From positions 1 through 64,000 of the forward strand of contig JAOPUX010000064.1 of NCBI GenBank assembly GCA_025963285.1: a stretch of 64,000 nt of DNA, read 5' to 3'. This document shows positions 11,760 to 20,804 of this stretch, piece by piece; position 1 is the first letter of the stretch, and every line of letters starts with the position of its first letter. The translations under genes were made by a program, and so were the position numbers. The notes beneath the pieces were generated by a model. It had not been told where the DNA came from, searched no databases, and saw only the letters and a list, made by a program, of their open reading frames with translations. Source of the stretch: Jatrophihabitans sp. (GTDB taxonomy: Bacteria > Actinomycetota > Actinomycetes > Mycobacteriales > Jatrophihabitantaceae).

Positions 11760-13529
11760 ATGGTCAGGGCGACTATCTCGCAGGAACGATCGACTGTCGA
11801 TGCAATCGTCGACGCGCTCATCAGCGGCGGGGTTCGCTTTGTCGTCGGCATGCCTGGCGGATCCACTGTTGCCCTGTGGGGGGCGCTTCGCGATCGGCCG
11901 GAGATCACTCCGGTGCTCGTGAGTGAGGAATCAGTCGGGTCGTACCTGGCGGAGGCATACGGGCGGCTCACGGGAGCCCCGGTCGCCGTGATGGGGCAGG
12001 GCGAATGGATGGTGGGGAACGCCGGACAGGGCTATCTCGAAGCACTGCTCGGTGCCTCCCCCGTCCTCATCCTCACCGAGATGTCCGATGGCGGGGCCTT
12101 CTCCCACCAGGCTCACTACCAAGCCGGAACCGGCGACTACGGAGCCTGGGACGCGCGGTCCGCGCTCTCGGGCGTGACGAAGCGCGTGATGGTCAGCCAC
12201 CACCCGGTACAGGCGGTCCATCACACCCAACTGGCCCTCAAACACTGCCTCACAGGCGAGCCCGGGCCGGTGGCGGTGGTGTTCAGCAACGACTCGCTCA
12301 AGGGCACCGTCGGTCCGGACTCCCGGCCCCCGATCTACAGCACCCGACCCTATCTCCCGCGAGCTCCGCAGGCCGTGGCGCCTAGCACGGTGGCAGCGGT
12401 CGCCGCCGCGATGTGCCTGGCCCAGAGACCGGTGATCATCGCCGGCAACGGCATCCGGGTCGGCCAGGCTTGCATCAGCCTCGAAGAGCTGGCCCGGGTA
12501 TCGGACTCCGTCGTGGTGACGACTCCGGGCGGCAAGGGAGTCTTCCCGGAAGACGACCCGCGCGCCGCGGGCGTGATCGGGTCGTTCGGTTGGCCGACCG
12601 CGAACGAGGCCGTCCGCAGTGCCGATCTCATCCTCGCGGTCGGGACCAAGCTCGCCGCAAGCGATATCGGCCAAGGCCGCCGCGCTCTGATCGATCCCGA
12701 ACGGCAGACGTTGATCCAGATCGATGTCGAACCGCTCAACGCGAGTTGGACGCTTCCGATGGACGAGGTACTCATCGGCGATGCAGGCGCCATGATGGAC
12801 GCCCTCACCCAAGCCATTCCGCCCGACGCCGCGACCACCCGCGAAACGGCAGCAGCGCGCATCCTCGCGCTGGCTCCGACCGAGGGGGGTTCGAGCCTGG
12901 CCCTGCAGGGCCAGGTTCGCGACGGCGTGCCGATACACCCCCGGCGCACCATCGAGATCATCAACGACACCATCGACACCCTCGGTGCCGACACCATCGT
13001 CACCTGCGATGCCGGCGAGAACCGGCTGTTCATGATGAGGTGGTTGCGCTCGCGTGGCCGTGGCAACTACCTCCAGCCGGCAGCGGGCGGCGGCATGGGC
13101 TACGCGCTGCCCGCCGCGTTGGGCGCCAAGCTCGCCTACCCAGACCGGACCGTCCTGGCCGTCTGCGGCGACGGCGGTTTCACCATGGCCATGCAGGCCC
13201 TCACCAGCGCGCGCACCCTGCGACTGGGTGTCGTCGTCCTGGTGCTGAACAACAACGCCCTCGGCTGGGTGCTGCACGGCGACAGTAACGCCGTACCGGT
13301 CCCGGCCGACGATTTCGACTTTGCCGCGATAGCCCGGGCGATGGGCTGCGACGGTGTCCGCGTGTCGTGCGAGTCCGACCTGCGGAGCGCCCTCGCCACC
13401 GCAGGGCCCGATCGGCGCGTCCCGTTGGTGATCGACGTCCCGACCTCGCTCGACGTGTCGTTCAAGGACCTCATCCAGCGGGTCAGGCGCGCGAGCGCAC
13501 CGCCGGTCGCTGAGGGCATGACGCCCTAG
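11760..13529 (+). CDS. Thiamine-diphosphate-dependent enzyme, acetolactate synthase-like
   Basis: A 589-residue three-domain ThDP enzyme. The N-terminal Pyr domain carries the activating Glu at residue 57 (LVSEESVGSYLAEAYGR), the middle domain binds nucleotide or is vestigial, and the PP domain (about 400-570) has the Mg-ThDP motif starting VCGDGGF near 467 and ending LNNNALGW. ATG 11760 follows GGGAGG; longer in-frame starts would place the operator inside the gene. The family includes acetolactate synthase, benzoylformate decarboxylase and 2-hydroxyacyl-CoA lyase. With acyl-CoA enzymes around it and no small regulatory subunit gene, a catabolic lyase or decarboxylase is more likely than branched-chain synthesis. 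The substrate is unknown. Confidence 0.88.
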   Translation: MVRATISQERSTVDAIVDALISGGVRFVVGMPGGSTVALWGALRDRPEITPVLVSEESVGSYLAEAYGRLTGAPVAVMGQGEWMVGNAGQGYLEALLGASPVLILTEMSDGGAFSHQAHYQAGTGDYGAWDARSALSGVTKRVMVSHHPVQAVHHTQLALKHCLTGEPGPVAVVFSNDSLKGTVGPDSRPPIYSTRPYLPRAPQAVAPSTVAAVAAAMCLAQRPVIIAGNGIRVGQACISLEELARVSDSVVVTTPGGKGVFPEDDPRAAGVIGSFGWPTANEAVRSADLILAVGTKLAASDIGQGRRALIDPERQTLIQIDVEPLNASWTLPMDEVLIGDAGAMMDALTQAIPPDAATTRETAAARILALAPTEGGSSLALQGQVRDGVPIHPRRTIEIINDTIDTLGADTIVTCDAGENRLFMMRWLRSRGRGNYLQPAAGGGMGYALPAALGAKLAYPDRTVLAVCGDGGFTMAMQALTSARTLRLGVVVLVLNNNALGWVLHGDSNAVPVPADDFDFAAIARAMGCDGVRVSCESDLRSALATAGPDRRVPLVIDVPTSLDVSFKDLIQRVRRASAPPVAEGMTP

Positions 13530-13542
13530 CTGGGCCGGTGTG

Positions 13543-14304
13543 TCAGCTCGGGCCTAGCCGCAGCGCACCGTCGAGGCGAAGCGTGGCACCGTTCAGATAC
13601 GTGTTCCGGACGATCTCCAGGGCGAGGGATGCGTACTCCTCCGGAACGCCCATCCGCCGCGGGTTGGGAACGGAATCGTCGAGCCGCGAACGGATCTCCG
13701 CGGTGACGCCCGCCATGAGTGGGGTCTCGAAGATGCCGGGCGCGATCGTGCAGACGCGGATCTGCTTGCTCGCAAGATCGCGAGCGGCGCACAGGGTCAT
13801 GCCGTCGATCGCCGCCTTGGACGCCGAGTAGGCGATCTGGCCGATCTGCCCATCGGTACCCGCGATCGAGGAGGTCAAGACGATCACGCCACGCTCGCCG
13901 TCGACCGACTCCTGCCGTGCCATCTGCGCGGCACTGAGGCGCAAGACGTTGAACGTCCCGATCACATTGAGCCGGATGACGTCCTCGAACGGCGCGAGCA
14001 GCGCCGGCTCGCCGGACTTGAGCACGATCCGCTGAGGGCGTCCGCGCCCCGCCGTGTGGACCACGACGCGCAGGGATCCGTCATCCGTGGCGGCAAACGC
14101 GGCGGCCAGCTGGTCCTCGTCGGTCACGTCGGCCGGGATGAATCGCGCGCCGCCTCCGAGTGATGCGGCAACCTCCACACCACTGGATGAGGGCAGGTCG
14201 ACGATGACCACGCTCGCCCCGGCACTGGCAAGCTCGCGGGCCGTCGCCAGCCCGAGCCCGGATGCGCCGCCGGAGACCAGCGCGGTGACCGATGACAGCC
14301 TCAT
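13543..14304 (-). CDS. SDR, 3-hydroxyacyl-CoA dehydrogenase type-2-like
   Basis: A 253-residue classical SDR most like HSD10-type 3-hydroxyacyl-CoA/hydroxysteroid dehydrogenases. The nucleotide motif is [10 protein letters not shown] (11-20), with the catalytic Ser in LTSSIAG and the Tyr/Lys in YSASK. The C-terminal [13 protein letters not shown] is the usual SDR end. Gly replaces the usual Thr at the start of the TGxxxGxG motif, which is seen in this subfamily. Likely role: the NAD-dependent third step of beta-oxidation or oxidation of a ring hydroxyl. It is divergent from the SDR at 14418, with the operator at 14341-14358 between them, and convergent with the TPP-enzyme gene. Confidence 0.88.
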   Translation of the reverse strand: MRLSSVTALVSGGASGLGLATARELASAGASVVIVDLPSSSGVEVAASLGGGARFIPADVTDEDQLAAAFAATDDGSLRVVVHTAGRGRPQRIVLKSGEPALLAPFEDVIRLNVIGTFNVLRLSAAQMARQESVDGERGVIVLTSSIAGTDGQIGQIAYSASKAAIDGMTLCAARDLASKQIRVCTIAPGIFETPLMAGVTAEIRSRLDDSVPNPRRMGVPEEYASLALEIVRNTYLNGATLRLDGALRLGPS

Positions 14305-14340
14305 GGACAGAACTCCCTTGGCGAGTAGTGCGACCGATGC

Positions 14341-14358
14341 TATCCTGGACCCAGGATA
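14341..14358. promoter_or_regulatory. Operator site, 8-bp arms with 2-base spacer
   Basis: TATCCTGG (14341-14348) and CCAGGATA (14351-14358) are exact inverted repeats around AC. It sits between two divergent SDR genes, 36 bases from one start and 59 from the other. Confidence 0.75.
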
Positions 14359-14417
14359 CAGGCTTGCGTCTGCGTGCGCCAGCCGTCCGTCCCCACTGGC
14401 CGGAGGAAGCGCGCTTC

Positions 14418-15236
14418 ATGGACCGACATCTCGAGGGCAAGGTCGCGCTCGTCACCGGCGCCGCCAGAGGCCTAGGCAGATCGCACGCGGTACGGCTGGC
14501 CGAGGCCGGCGCGGACATCATCGCGATCGACATCTGCCACGACCTGTCGAGTGTCGCCTACCCGCTCGCATCACCCAGCGACCTCGAAGAGACCGCCAGG
14601 CTCGTGACGGCGCTCGGTCAGCGAATCGTCACCCATCAGGTCGACGTCCGCGACCTCGCCGCAATGTGCGAGGCAGTAACCGACTCACTGACCAAGCTCC
14701 CCACGGTCGACATCGTCATCGTGAACGCAGGCATCAGCGCGATGCAGGCTGACGAGTCCCCCGACGCGTGGGACCAGGTGATCGGCGTCCACCTGAGCGG
14801 GGCATTCAACACCGTCCAGGCCGCCGCCCCCACAATGATCGCCCAGGGAACCGGCGGTGCCATCGTGCTGACCGGATCGGTTGCCGGGCTGGGCCCGGGT
14901 TACGGGGGGACGCCCTGCGGCTTGGCCTATACCGCGGCCAAGCACGGGATCGTCGGGCTGATGCGCTCCTACGCCGCATCGCTGGGGCAGCACTCGATTC
15001 GGGTCAACGCCATCCATCCCACTGCGGTGAACACCGCGATGGCGCAGAGCGAGGAGGTGCACGGCTACACCGAGTCGATCCGTCAGGGTTCCACCAGGCC
15101 GGTCGGCACCCATGCGCTGCCGTTCGTGATCGCCCAGCCCAACGACATCTCCGATGCCGTCATGTTCCTCGTCTCCGACGCCGCCAAGTACATCACCGGC
15201 GTCAACCTGCCAGTGGACGCCGGGTTCGTCCTCTAG
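14418..15236 (+). CDS. Mycofactocin-type short-chain dehydrogenase
   Basis: A 272-residue SDR with the features of the mycofactocin-coupled/carveol-dehydrogenase subfamily: LEGKVALVTGAARGLGRSHA at the N-terminus, VDICHDL after beta-2, an insert after it, NAGISAM, and the YTAAKHG active site. Known members oxidise secondary alcohols with a tightly bound nicotinamide that is re-oxidised by mycofactocin. ATG 14418 follows GGAGGAAG. A close relative is encoded at 60647-61468. The mycofactocin genes themselves are not in the window. Confidence 0.88.
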   Translation: MDRHLEGKVALVTGAARGLGRSHAVRLAEAGADIIAIDICHDLSSVAYPLASPSDLEETARLVTALGQRIVTHQVDVRDLAAMCEAVTDSLTKLPTVDIVIVNAGISAMQADESPDAWDQVIGVHLSGAFNTVQAAAPTMIAQGTGGAIVLTGSVAGLGPGYGGTPCGLAYTAAKHGIVGLMRSYAASLGQHSIRVNAIHPTAVNTAMAQSEEVHGYTESIRQGSTRPVGTHALPFVIAQPNDISDAVMFLVSDAAKYITGVNLPVDAGFVL

Positions 15237-15324
15237 CCGTCCACACGATCACGGCGGTCAGGCTCGCTGCAGCGGCAACGATAGAAGGGGACGGCCAGCC
15301 GTGGGCGGTTGCGTGTGCCCACGC

Positions 15325-16356
15325 TCAGACCGGCGCGAGGCCATCGACGATGTCCTCGGCCAGTCCGATCAGCTTCACCGCGTACCCGTGCAGCCGGTCC
15401 CCGGTGTCGCGCGCCGCCAATGACATCGTCGCCCGCGCATGCGTCCCCTCGAGAATGATGCCGAGCCGGTAGCAGGCGAGCACGCAGTACCAGGAGAAGT
15501 CCGGGACGTCTCGAGGGCTGTGTGCCCGGTAGTACTCCAACATGGTGCCGGCTGACGTGAGCCGGGGGTCGTCGAGCTGGTGATAGAGCCAGCTGCCGTG
15601 ACCGGCCGGCCATGTCATGAGCAGATGAGCGAGATCCAGCAAGGGGTCACCCAGGGTGGCCAGCTCCCAGTCGACGATAGCGAGGACTTCAGGTTCAGAC
15701 CGGCTGACCAACACGTTGCCCAGGTTGAAATCGCCGTGGATCAGCCCTGCCTGCCATTGCCGGGGGCACCGCTGTGTCAGCCACGTGTTCAACCGCGCAA
15801 CGCCGGTGATGCTCGCGGCCGTCGGGTAACTCTCGAACTGCCGTCGCCAGCGATCAGGCTGCCGTTCGAGCCAGCCATCCGGGCTGCGCATGCCCTCGGC
15901 CTCGAAGCGGCGCGGTTCGATCTCCCCCAGCGGCAGCAGCGCCCGGACCATGGCTATGCCGAACCCGGCCAGGTACCCGGGATCGTCGGACAACTGATCC
16001 GGCCACTGCTCTGCCGGGTTGAACCCGCCACATACCGACATCAGGTAGAACGCCCCACCCAGAACCGAGAGGTCCTCACACGAGGCCTCAAGCCTGGGCG
16101 CCGGGACCGCTGTGCCGGCAATTCCCCGCAACACGCGGATCTCGCGCTGGATCGTCTCGTCGGCACCCGGGCGCTTCGGCGAGGACGGAGTGCGGATCAC
16201 ATACTCCCGCCCCGCCCGCTCAAACTTGATCAGCAGGTTCTGGGTCCCTCCGGTGAGGACCGTCGCACCGGCGAGTGGGCCCGAGCCCAGGCGCTGCGTG
16301 TCCATCCAGGACTGCAACGCGTCAAGGTCCAGCGGCACGCCCGAGCTCAGGCCCAC
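15325..16356 (-). CDS. APH-family phosphotransferase, LvaA/ACAD11-kinase-like
   Basis: A 343-residue protein-kinase-fold phosphotransferase. It has a Gly-rich loop region (LTGGTQNLLIKFE), the catalytic loop LIHGDFNLGNVLV and the metal motif IVDWELATLGDPLLDLAH, so it should be active. Its GTG start overlaps the end of the acyl-CoA dehydrogenase gene by 10 bases, so the two are probably translated together. The same two domains are fused in ACAD10/ACAD11 and encoded separately as LvaA and LvaC in levulinate catabolism. There, 4-hydroxyacyl-CoA is phosphorylated and the phosphate is then eliminated. I infer the same chemistry here. No LvaB-like small protein gene is adjacent. Confidence 0.88.
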   Translation of the reverse strand: MGLSSGVPLDLDALQSWMDTQRLGSGPLAGATVLTGGTQNLLIKFERAGREYVIRTPSSPKRPGADETIQREIRVLRGIAGTAVPAPRLEASCEDLSVLGGAFYLMSVCGGFNPAEQWPDQLSDDPGYLAGFGIAMVRALLPLGEIEPRRFEAEGMRSPDGWLERQPDRWRRQFESYPTAASITGVARLNTWLTQRCPRQWQAGLIHGDFNLGNVLVSRSEPEVLAIVDWELATLGDPLLDLAHLLMTWPAGHGSWLYHQLDDPRLTSAGTMLEYYRAHSPRDVPDFSWYCVLACYRLGIILEGTHARATMSLAARDTGDRLHGYAVKLIGLAEDIVDGLAPV

Positions 16357-17654
16357 GGCTCCTCCGGCGGGCTCTCGGCGAGCGCGTCGCCGTATCTCGC
16401 CAAGGCCAGGGCCTTGAGTGTGGGCAGGTGGTAGGCGGGGAACAGCGAGTCGGACGCCTCGTAGTTCTTCAGCACCTGCCGGGCCAGGGTCATCTGGTGC
16501 ACCTCCGTGGGGCCGTCGACGAGCCCCATCTGGTAGGACTCGATGATCAGGCGGGAGAACGGCATCTCATCGGACACCCCGATCGACCCGTGGAGCTGCA
16601 GTGCCCGGCCTGCGAGGTCGTGCAAAACGCGCGGCATGGCTGCCTTCACCGCGGCGATGTCGCCGCGCACACTCTCGTAGTTGCCGCGCGTGTCGATGAG
16701 CCACGCGGTGCGCAACACCAGCAGGCGGAACTGCTCCAGGCTCAGCCACGACTCGGCGATCGCCTGCTGCACCAGTTGCTTGTGGGCAAGTGGAGACCCC
16801 TGGGTGTGGCGGGACAGCGCCCGCTCGCACAGCATGTCGAAGGCCCTGCGGGCGGCCCCGACGGTACGCATGGCGTGGTGGATCCTTCCGCCCCCCAGAC
16901 GTGCCTGCGCCATGGCGAAGGCCTGGCCGCGTTCCCCCAGCATTCGCTCCGGGCCGAGTTCGAGATCCACGAAGCGCAGGTAGCCGTGCGATCCGTCCCC
17001 CTGCGGCTGGCCGACGCTGGCGACGTTGCGCACGATCTCCAGACCCGGATGTTCACGGGGGATGAGGAACATCGAGGACCTGTTGCGCGGCGCGGCATCG
17101 GGGTCGGTGACGACGACCGCGATGATGAACTCGGCGAAGCGAGCGTTCGAGGCGAACCACTTCTCACCGGACAGCACCCATCGATCCCCGCGGAGTTCGG
17201 CGCAGGCGGTGATGGAGGTCGGGTCCGCCCCGCCCGCCGGCTCCGTCATCGAGAACGTCGAGCAGATGTCCCCGTCGATCAACGGCTGCAGGTACTCCTT
17301 CTTCTGCGCGTCGGTGCCGAAACGAGCGAGGAGCTCGGCGTTGCCGGAATCCGGGGCCTGACAGCCAAAGATGAATGGACCGCACCGCGTCGCCCCGAGG
17401 ATCTCGTTGATCAGTGCCAGCTTCACCTGGCCGTAGCCCCGGCCGCCGTGCTCCGGGCCCAAGTGAAGCGCCCACAGGCCACGCTCCTTCACCCGCGCCT
17501 GAAGTGGCGGGATCAGCCGTTGCCGCAGCGGGCTCCGCATATCCGCCGGCGAGCCAAGGATCTCGTCTACGAGGACGATCTCCTCGCGGACGAAGTCACT
17601 GATCCAATCGAGCTCCCGCTGAAACTCCGGGTCGGTCTCGAAATCCCAGCTCAT
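16347..17654 (-). CDS. Acyl-CoA dehydrogenase, ACAD10/11 type
   Basis: A 435-residue acyl-CoA dehydrogenase, longer than the usual 380-400. Recognisable are the FAD/substrate segment FSMTEPAGGADPTS, KWFASNARF, and GGRIHHAMRTVGAARRAFDM, which resembles the ACAD10/ACAD11 group more than short-chain enzymes, with LADGPTEVH-like LVDGPTEVHQ near the end. Paired with the overlapping phosphotransferase gene it may act on phosphorylated 4-hydroxyacyl-CoA. It is the third gene of a leftward operon running from 19417 (SDR, LLM enzyme, this gene, phosphotransferase) behind the operator at 19532. Confidence 0.92.
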   Translation of the reverse strand: MSWDFETDPEFQRELDWISDFVREEIVLVDEILGSPADMRSPLRQRLIPPLQARVKERGLWALHLGPEHGGRGYGQVKLALINEILGATRCGPFIFGCQAPDSGNAELLARFGTDAQKKEYLQPLIDGDICSTFSMTEPAGGADPTSITACAELRGDRWVLSGEKWFASNARFAEFIIAVVVTDPDAAPRNRSSMFLIPREHPGLEIVRNVASVGQPQGDGSHGYLRFVDLELGPERMLGERGQAFAMAQARLGGGRIHHAMRTVGAARRAFDMLCERALSRHTQGSPLAHKQLVQQAIAESWLSLEQFRLLVLRTAWLIDTRGNYESVRGDIAAVKAAMPRVLHDLAGRALQLHGSIGVSDEMPFSRLIIESYQMGLVDGPTEVHQMTLARQVLKNYEASDSLFPAYHLPTLKALALARYGDALAESPPEEPWA

Positions 17655-17678
17655 CGCGCCACCTCCACTGCATAGGTC

Positions 17679-18569
17679 CTAAGAGGGCTCGGCCGCATCT
17701 GCGATCTCCTTTATCAGCGTGTCCATGTCGTCCACATCGCGACAGCCGAGAGTCGGTCCGACCGCCAGGACGGTCGCGCCCGCCCGCTCGTACGCCGGGC
17801 CGACCGCCAGGGTCTCGTGGACGTTGATCCGTCCGTCGGCGAGCAGCACGAGAGGTGCCTGCACGCGCACGATCAAGGAGTCCGGGTCGCGCCCGGCCGC
17901 CTCCATCGCGGGCCGGATCACCTCCAGGCCTGCGGCAACCTGCTCCGGGCTGTAGCGGACCGGGCACCAGCCGTCGCCATACTCGGCGATCCGGGCGGCG
18001 TTCCGCGGAGTCGGTTTGAGCCCCAACAGCACGGGCACCCGTTCCTGCACCGGCAGTGGATAGGCGCGGACGTCGCTGAAGCGGACGGAGTCCGACGTGA
18101 AGCTCGCAGGCTGACTGCCCCACAGTGCGCGGCAAGCCCGGAGGGTGTCGTCAAGCCGCGAGTAACGCCGGTCGAACGGGACGCCGACCGCCTCGAACTC
18201 CTCGGGTTGCCAGCCCACCCCGAACGCCAGCTCAGCCCGCCCCCGAGACAGCACGTCAAGGGTGGCGATCTGCTTGGCCAGCACCGCCGCGGGATGCAGC
18301 GGGGCCAGGATGATGCCGCTGGACAACTTGATCCGGCTCGTCACAGCTGTCGCGGCCGCAAGCGCGATGAGGGGATCGGACCATCCCGCATCCAGTCCGT
18401 GGGTCCAGGGGCCGAACGGGTAACGATCGGTCTGCTCGGCGATGAGGATGTGCTCGCCGAAATGGATCGAGTAGAACCCGGCATCATCGGCCATTCGCGC
18501 CGCGACGGGGAACAGCGCTTCATCGGCCTGCGGCAGGTTGTACGGGCGGCAGAACAGCGACAGCTTCAT
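17679..18569 (-). CDS. LLM-class F420-dependent oxidoreductase
   Basis: A 296-residue luciferase-like TIM-barrel protein. Signatures include YSIHFGEHILI, RAELAFGVGWQPEEFEAVGV and LDDTLRACRALW, all common to F420-dependent LLM enzymes of Actinomycetota. The start is preceded by AAGGAATG. The reaction is not predictable from sequence; neighbours suggest redox chemistry on a CoA thioester or ketone. It lies in the same leftward operon as the acyl-CoA dehydrogenase/phosphotransferase pair. A second, more distant LLM gene is at 53913. Confidence 0.88.
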   Translation of the reverse strand: MKLSLFCRPYNLPQADEALFPVAARMADDAGFYSIHFGEHILIAEQTDRYPFGPWTHGLDAGWSDPLIALAAATAVTSRIKLSSGIILAPLHPAAVLAKQIATLDVLSRGRAELAFGVGWQPEEFEAVGVPFDRRYSRLDDTLRACRALWGSQPASFTSDSVRFSDVRAYPLPVQERVPVLLGLKPTPRNAARIAEYGDGWCPVRYSPEQVAAGLEVIRPAMEAAGRDPDSLIVRVQAPLVLLADGRINVHETLAVGPAYERAGATVLAVGPTLGCRDVDDMDTLIKEIADAAEPS

Positions 18570-18628
18570 GTCATTCCTTCCACGGTGCGCGTGCGCACGG
18601 CCACGGCGTCTTCACGTGCCCACCGCCG

Positions 18629-19417
18629 TCAATAGGAGCCGCCGTCAAGGACCATGATCGATCCGGTGGTGTACGACGACGCATCGGAGGCGAGGTAGAC
18701 CGCGGCGCCGACGATCTCGGACGGCTCGCCGATCCGGGACAACCGCGAGCGCGCTCCGCTGAGCATCTCCTCGTCCCACCCCTTGGTCACGTCGGTGCGA
18801 AACCGTCCGGGCAGGATCGCATTGACTCGGACTTGAGGACCAAAGGCATCGGCGAAGCCGATCGTCATGGCGGTGAGGCCAGCCTTCGCAGCGGCGTAGG
18901 GAATTATGTGGCGAGTCGGCCTCAACGATCCCGTGCTGCCGATGTTGATGATCGATCCCTTTCCGTTCTCCACCATCTGCGCACCCAGGATCGCCGCGAG
19001 CCGGAACGGGCCCTTCAGGTTGACCGCGATGGTCTTGTCGAACAGCGCCTCGGTCACCGATCGAGGGTCGGGGTACAACGGCGACATCCCGGCGTTGTTC
19101 ACGAGGACGTCGATCGACCCGAACCTTGCTACAGCCTCGTCGGCAAGCCGCTCCACCTGATCCCAGTGGCCAACATTGCACGTGACCCACTCCGCGCGGT
19201 TGCCATATTCCTGGAGTTCTCCGGCTACCCGCCGGCAGGACTCCTCGTCTCGAGAACTCACCACGACGTCGGCGCCCCAAGAGGCAAAGCCGTGCGCCAT
19301 GGCGCGACCCAATCCGCGGGTTCCCCCGGTGACGAGCACCGATCGCCCCCGCAGATCGAACAGCGCCTCCCTGGACGGTAGCTGCGGCACTTCGCCTGCA
19401 GCGGGGTAGTCGCTCAC
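18629..19417 (-). CDS. Short-chain dehydrogenase/reductase
   Basis: A 262-residue classical SDR: LVTGGTRGLGRAMA for nucleotide, VNNAGMSPL, Ser in INIGSTGS, and an active-site Tyr/Lys in IPYAAAKAGL. C-terminal YTTGSIMVLDGG is standard. The frame is open to 19555, but that region contains the operator (19532-19551). The GTG at 19417, close after GGAGA, gives a normal SDR length and is preferred; the exact start remains uncertain. It is the first gene of the leftward operon and could be a 3-oxoacyl or hydroxyacyl dehydrogenase. Confidence 0.85.
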   Translation of the reverse strand: MSDYPAAGEVPQLPSREALFDLRGRSVLVTGGTRGLGRAMAHGFASWGADVVVSSRDEESCRRVAGELQEYGNRAEWVTCNVGHWDQVERLADEAVARFGSIDVLVNNAGMSPLYPDPRSVTEALFDKTIAVNLKGPFRLAAILGAQMVENGKGSIINIGSTGSLRPTRHIIPYAAAKAGLTAMTIGFADAFGPQVRVNAILPGRFRTDVTKGWDEEMLSGARSRLSRIGEPSEIVGAAVYLASDASSYTTGSIMVLDGGSY

Positions 19418-19531
19418 CTCTCCGTTGCCCTCGTCGAAGCCTGCGGGTGCCGCAGCACGGCAGCCGGGACGCGACCGCCCTTCCCCGTTGCCAAATCCCC
19501 CACGCTGGAAATCGCCATATCGCGTACAGTA

Positions 19532-19551
19532 GTATCCTGGATACATCCAGG
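19532..19551. promoter_or_regulatory. Operator site, 13-bp palindrome plus extra half-site
   Basis: GTATCCTGGATAC (19532-19544) is a perfect palindrome. The following ATCCAGG makes a second inverted repeat, CCTGGAT-AC-ATCCAGG (19536-19551). It lies between a leftward SDR-led operon and the rightward thiolase gene. Confidence 0.8.
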
Positions 19552-19615
19552 GCAATGCCGTGTCACACCGCTCGGCGGTCCGGGTCTCCTGGATGTCGAG
19601 GACGAGGAGTGGGCC

Positions 19616-20749
19616 ATGCGGGACGCAGTGATCGTCGACGCCGTTCGAACGCCGCTAGGGCGGCGCAACGGGAGTCTGGCCGGGGTGCACCCGGTCGAGT
19701 TGTCCTCGCACGTGCTGCGGGCCCTCGTCGGTCGGACCAATCTCGATCCGGCCGACGTGGAAGACGTGATCTGGGGCGTTGTAAACCAGGTCGGCGACCA
19801 GTCCGTGAACGTGGCGCGCAGTGCCGTACTAGGCGCGGGCTGGCCGGAGTCGGTGCCAGGCGTTTCACTGGACCGCCAGTGCGGCTCGAGCCAGCAGGCC
19901 GTTCACTTCGCCGCAGCGGCAGTGATCAGCGGTCAGTACGACATCGCAGTGGCCGGCGGCGTGGAAAGCATGTCGCGCGTCCCGATGGGTTCGTCGCGCG
20001 TCGGCGGACAGACCTTCGGGCCGGGCGTGCTCCACCGCTACGGCGTGGAGAACTTCAGTCAAGGGCTCGGCGCGGAGATGATCGCCGTGAAGTGGGCGCA
20101 GTCGCGCACGGAGCTCGACCAGTACGCACTCGAGTCGCACGAAAGAGCCGCGGCCGCGATCGACTCAGGAGCACTGGCGGCCCAGCTGGCACCGCTGCCC
20201 GGCGTGCTCGACATGGACGAGTGCGTCCGGCGCGGGTCCAACCTCGCCACGCTGGGCGCCCTCAAGCCGGTGTTCAGTGAGGACGGCGTCGTGACGGCAG
20301 GGAACTCCTCGCAGATCTCTGACGGCGCCTCGGCATTGCTCATCACCACGAGCGAGGTGGCCGCGCAGCGAGGCCTGCGTCCCCTCGCCCGGATCAAGAC
20401 GGCCGTGGTGGTCGGCGATGACCCGGTCGTCATGCTCGCAGGCGTCATCCCGGCCACCGCGAAGGCGCTGAGCCGGGCAGGCCTGACCATCGACGACATC
20501 GGGGCCTTCGAGGTCAACGAGGCGTTCGCCCCGGTTCCCCTGGCCTGGATCGCCGAAACCGGGGCCGATCCCGCGCGCGTCAATCCGCTCGGCGGGGCGA
20601 TCTCGGTGGGTCATCCGCTGGGCGGCAGCGGCGGCGTGCTCATGGCCCGTCTCGCACACCACATGCGCGACAACGGGATCCGCTATGGACTGCAGACCAT
20701 GTGTGAAGGTGGGGGGATGGCCAACGCCACCATCCTCGAGCTGGTTTAG
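19616..20749 (+). CDS. Acetyl-CoA acetyltransferase (thiolase)
   Basis: A 377-residue thiolase for the last beta-oxidation step. The acylated Cys is at 89 (DRQCGSSQQAV), the catalytic His is in GHPLGGSGG, VNEAFAPV is conserved, and the second Cys is at 363 (MCEGGGMANA). All catalytic residues are present, unlike the thiolase-like proteins at 36107 and 46138. ATG 19616 follows GAGGAG. It is transcribed away from the SDR operon from a shared operator region. Confidence 0.94.
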   Translation: MRDAVIVDAVRTPLGRRNGSLAGVHPVELSSHVLRALVGRTNLDPADVEDVIWGVVNQVGDQSVNVARSAVLGAGWPESVPGVSLDRQCGSSQQAVHFAAAAVISGQYDIAVAGGVESMSRVPMGSSRVGGQTFGPGVLHRYGVENFSQGLGAEMIAVKWAQSRTELDQYALESHERAAAAIDSGALAAQLAPLPGVLDMDECVRRGSNLATLGALKPVFSEDGVVTAGNSSQISDGASALLITTSEVAAQRGLRPLARIKTAVVVGDDPVVMLAGVIPATAKALSRAGLTIDDIGAFEVNEAFAPVPLAWIAETGADPARVNPLGGAISVGHPLGGSGGVLMARLAHHMRDNGIRYGLQTMCEGGGMANATILELV

Positions 20750-20767
20750 GCGCAACGACCAGGGCTG

Positions 20768-20797
20768 GGCTTCGAGCCGCTGCACCGGCTCGAAGCC
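20768..20797. terminator. Bidirectional hairpin after thiolase
   Basis: GGCTTCGAGCCG (20768-20779) and CGGCTCGAAGCC (20786-20797) form a perfect 12-bp stem with a 6-base loop between convergent genes. No T run. Confidence 0.65.
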
Positions 20798-20804
20798 GCC
20801 AGGT

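Noticed and set aside
16275..17675. 466-codon rightward frame opposite the acyl-CoA dehydrogenase gene
   Set aside because: It is an antisense shadow of a clear acyl-CoA dehydrogenase gene; low-complexity Arg/His/Gly composition and no ribosome site.
19583..19597. CTCCTGGATGT near the thiolase start as another operator
   Set aside because: It lacks the A at the first core position and is not symmetric; a full site already lies 40 bases upstream.
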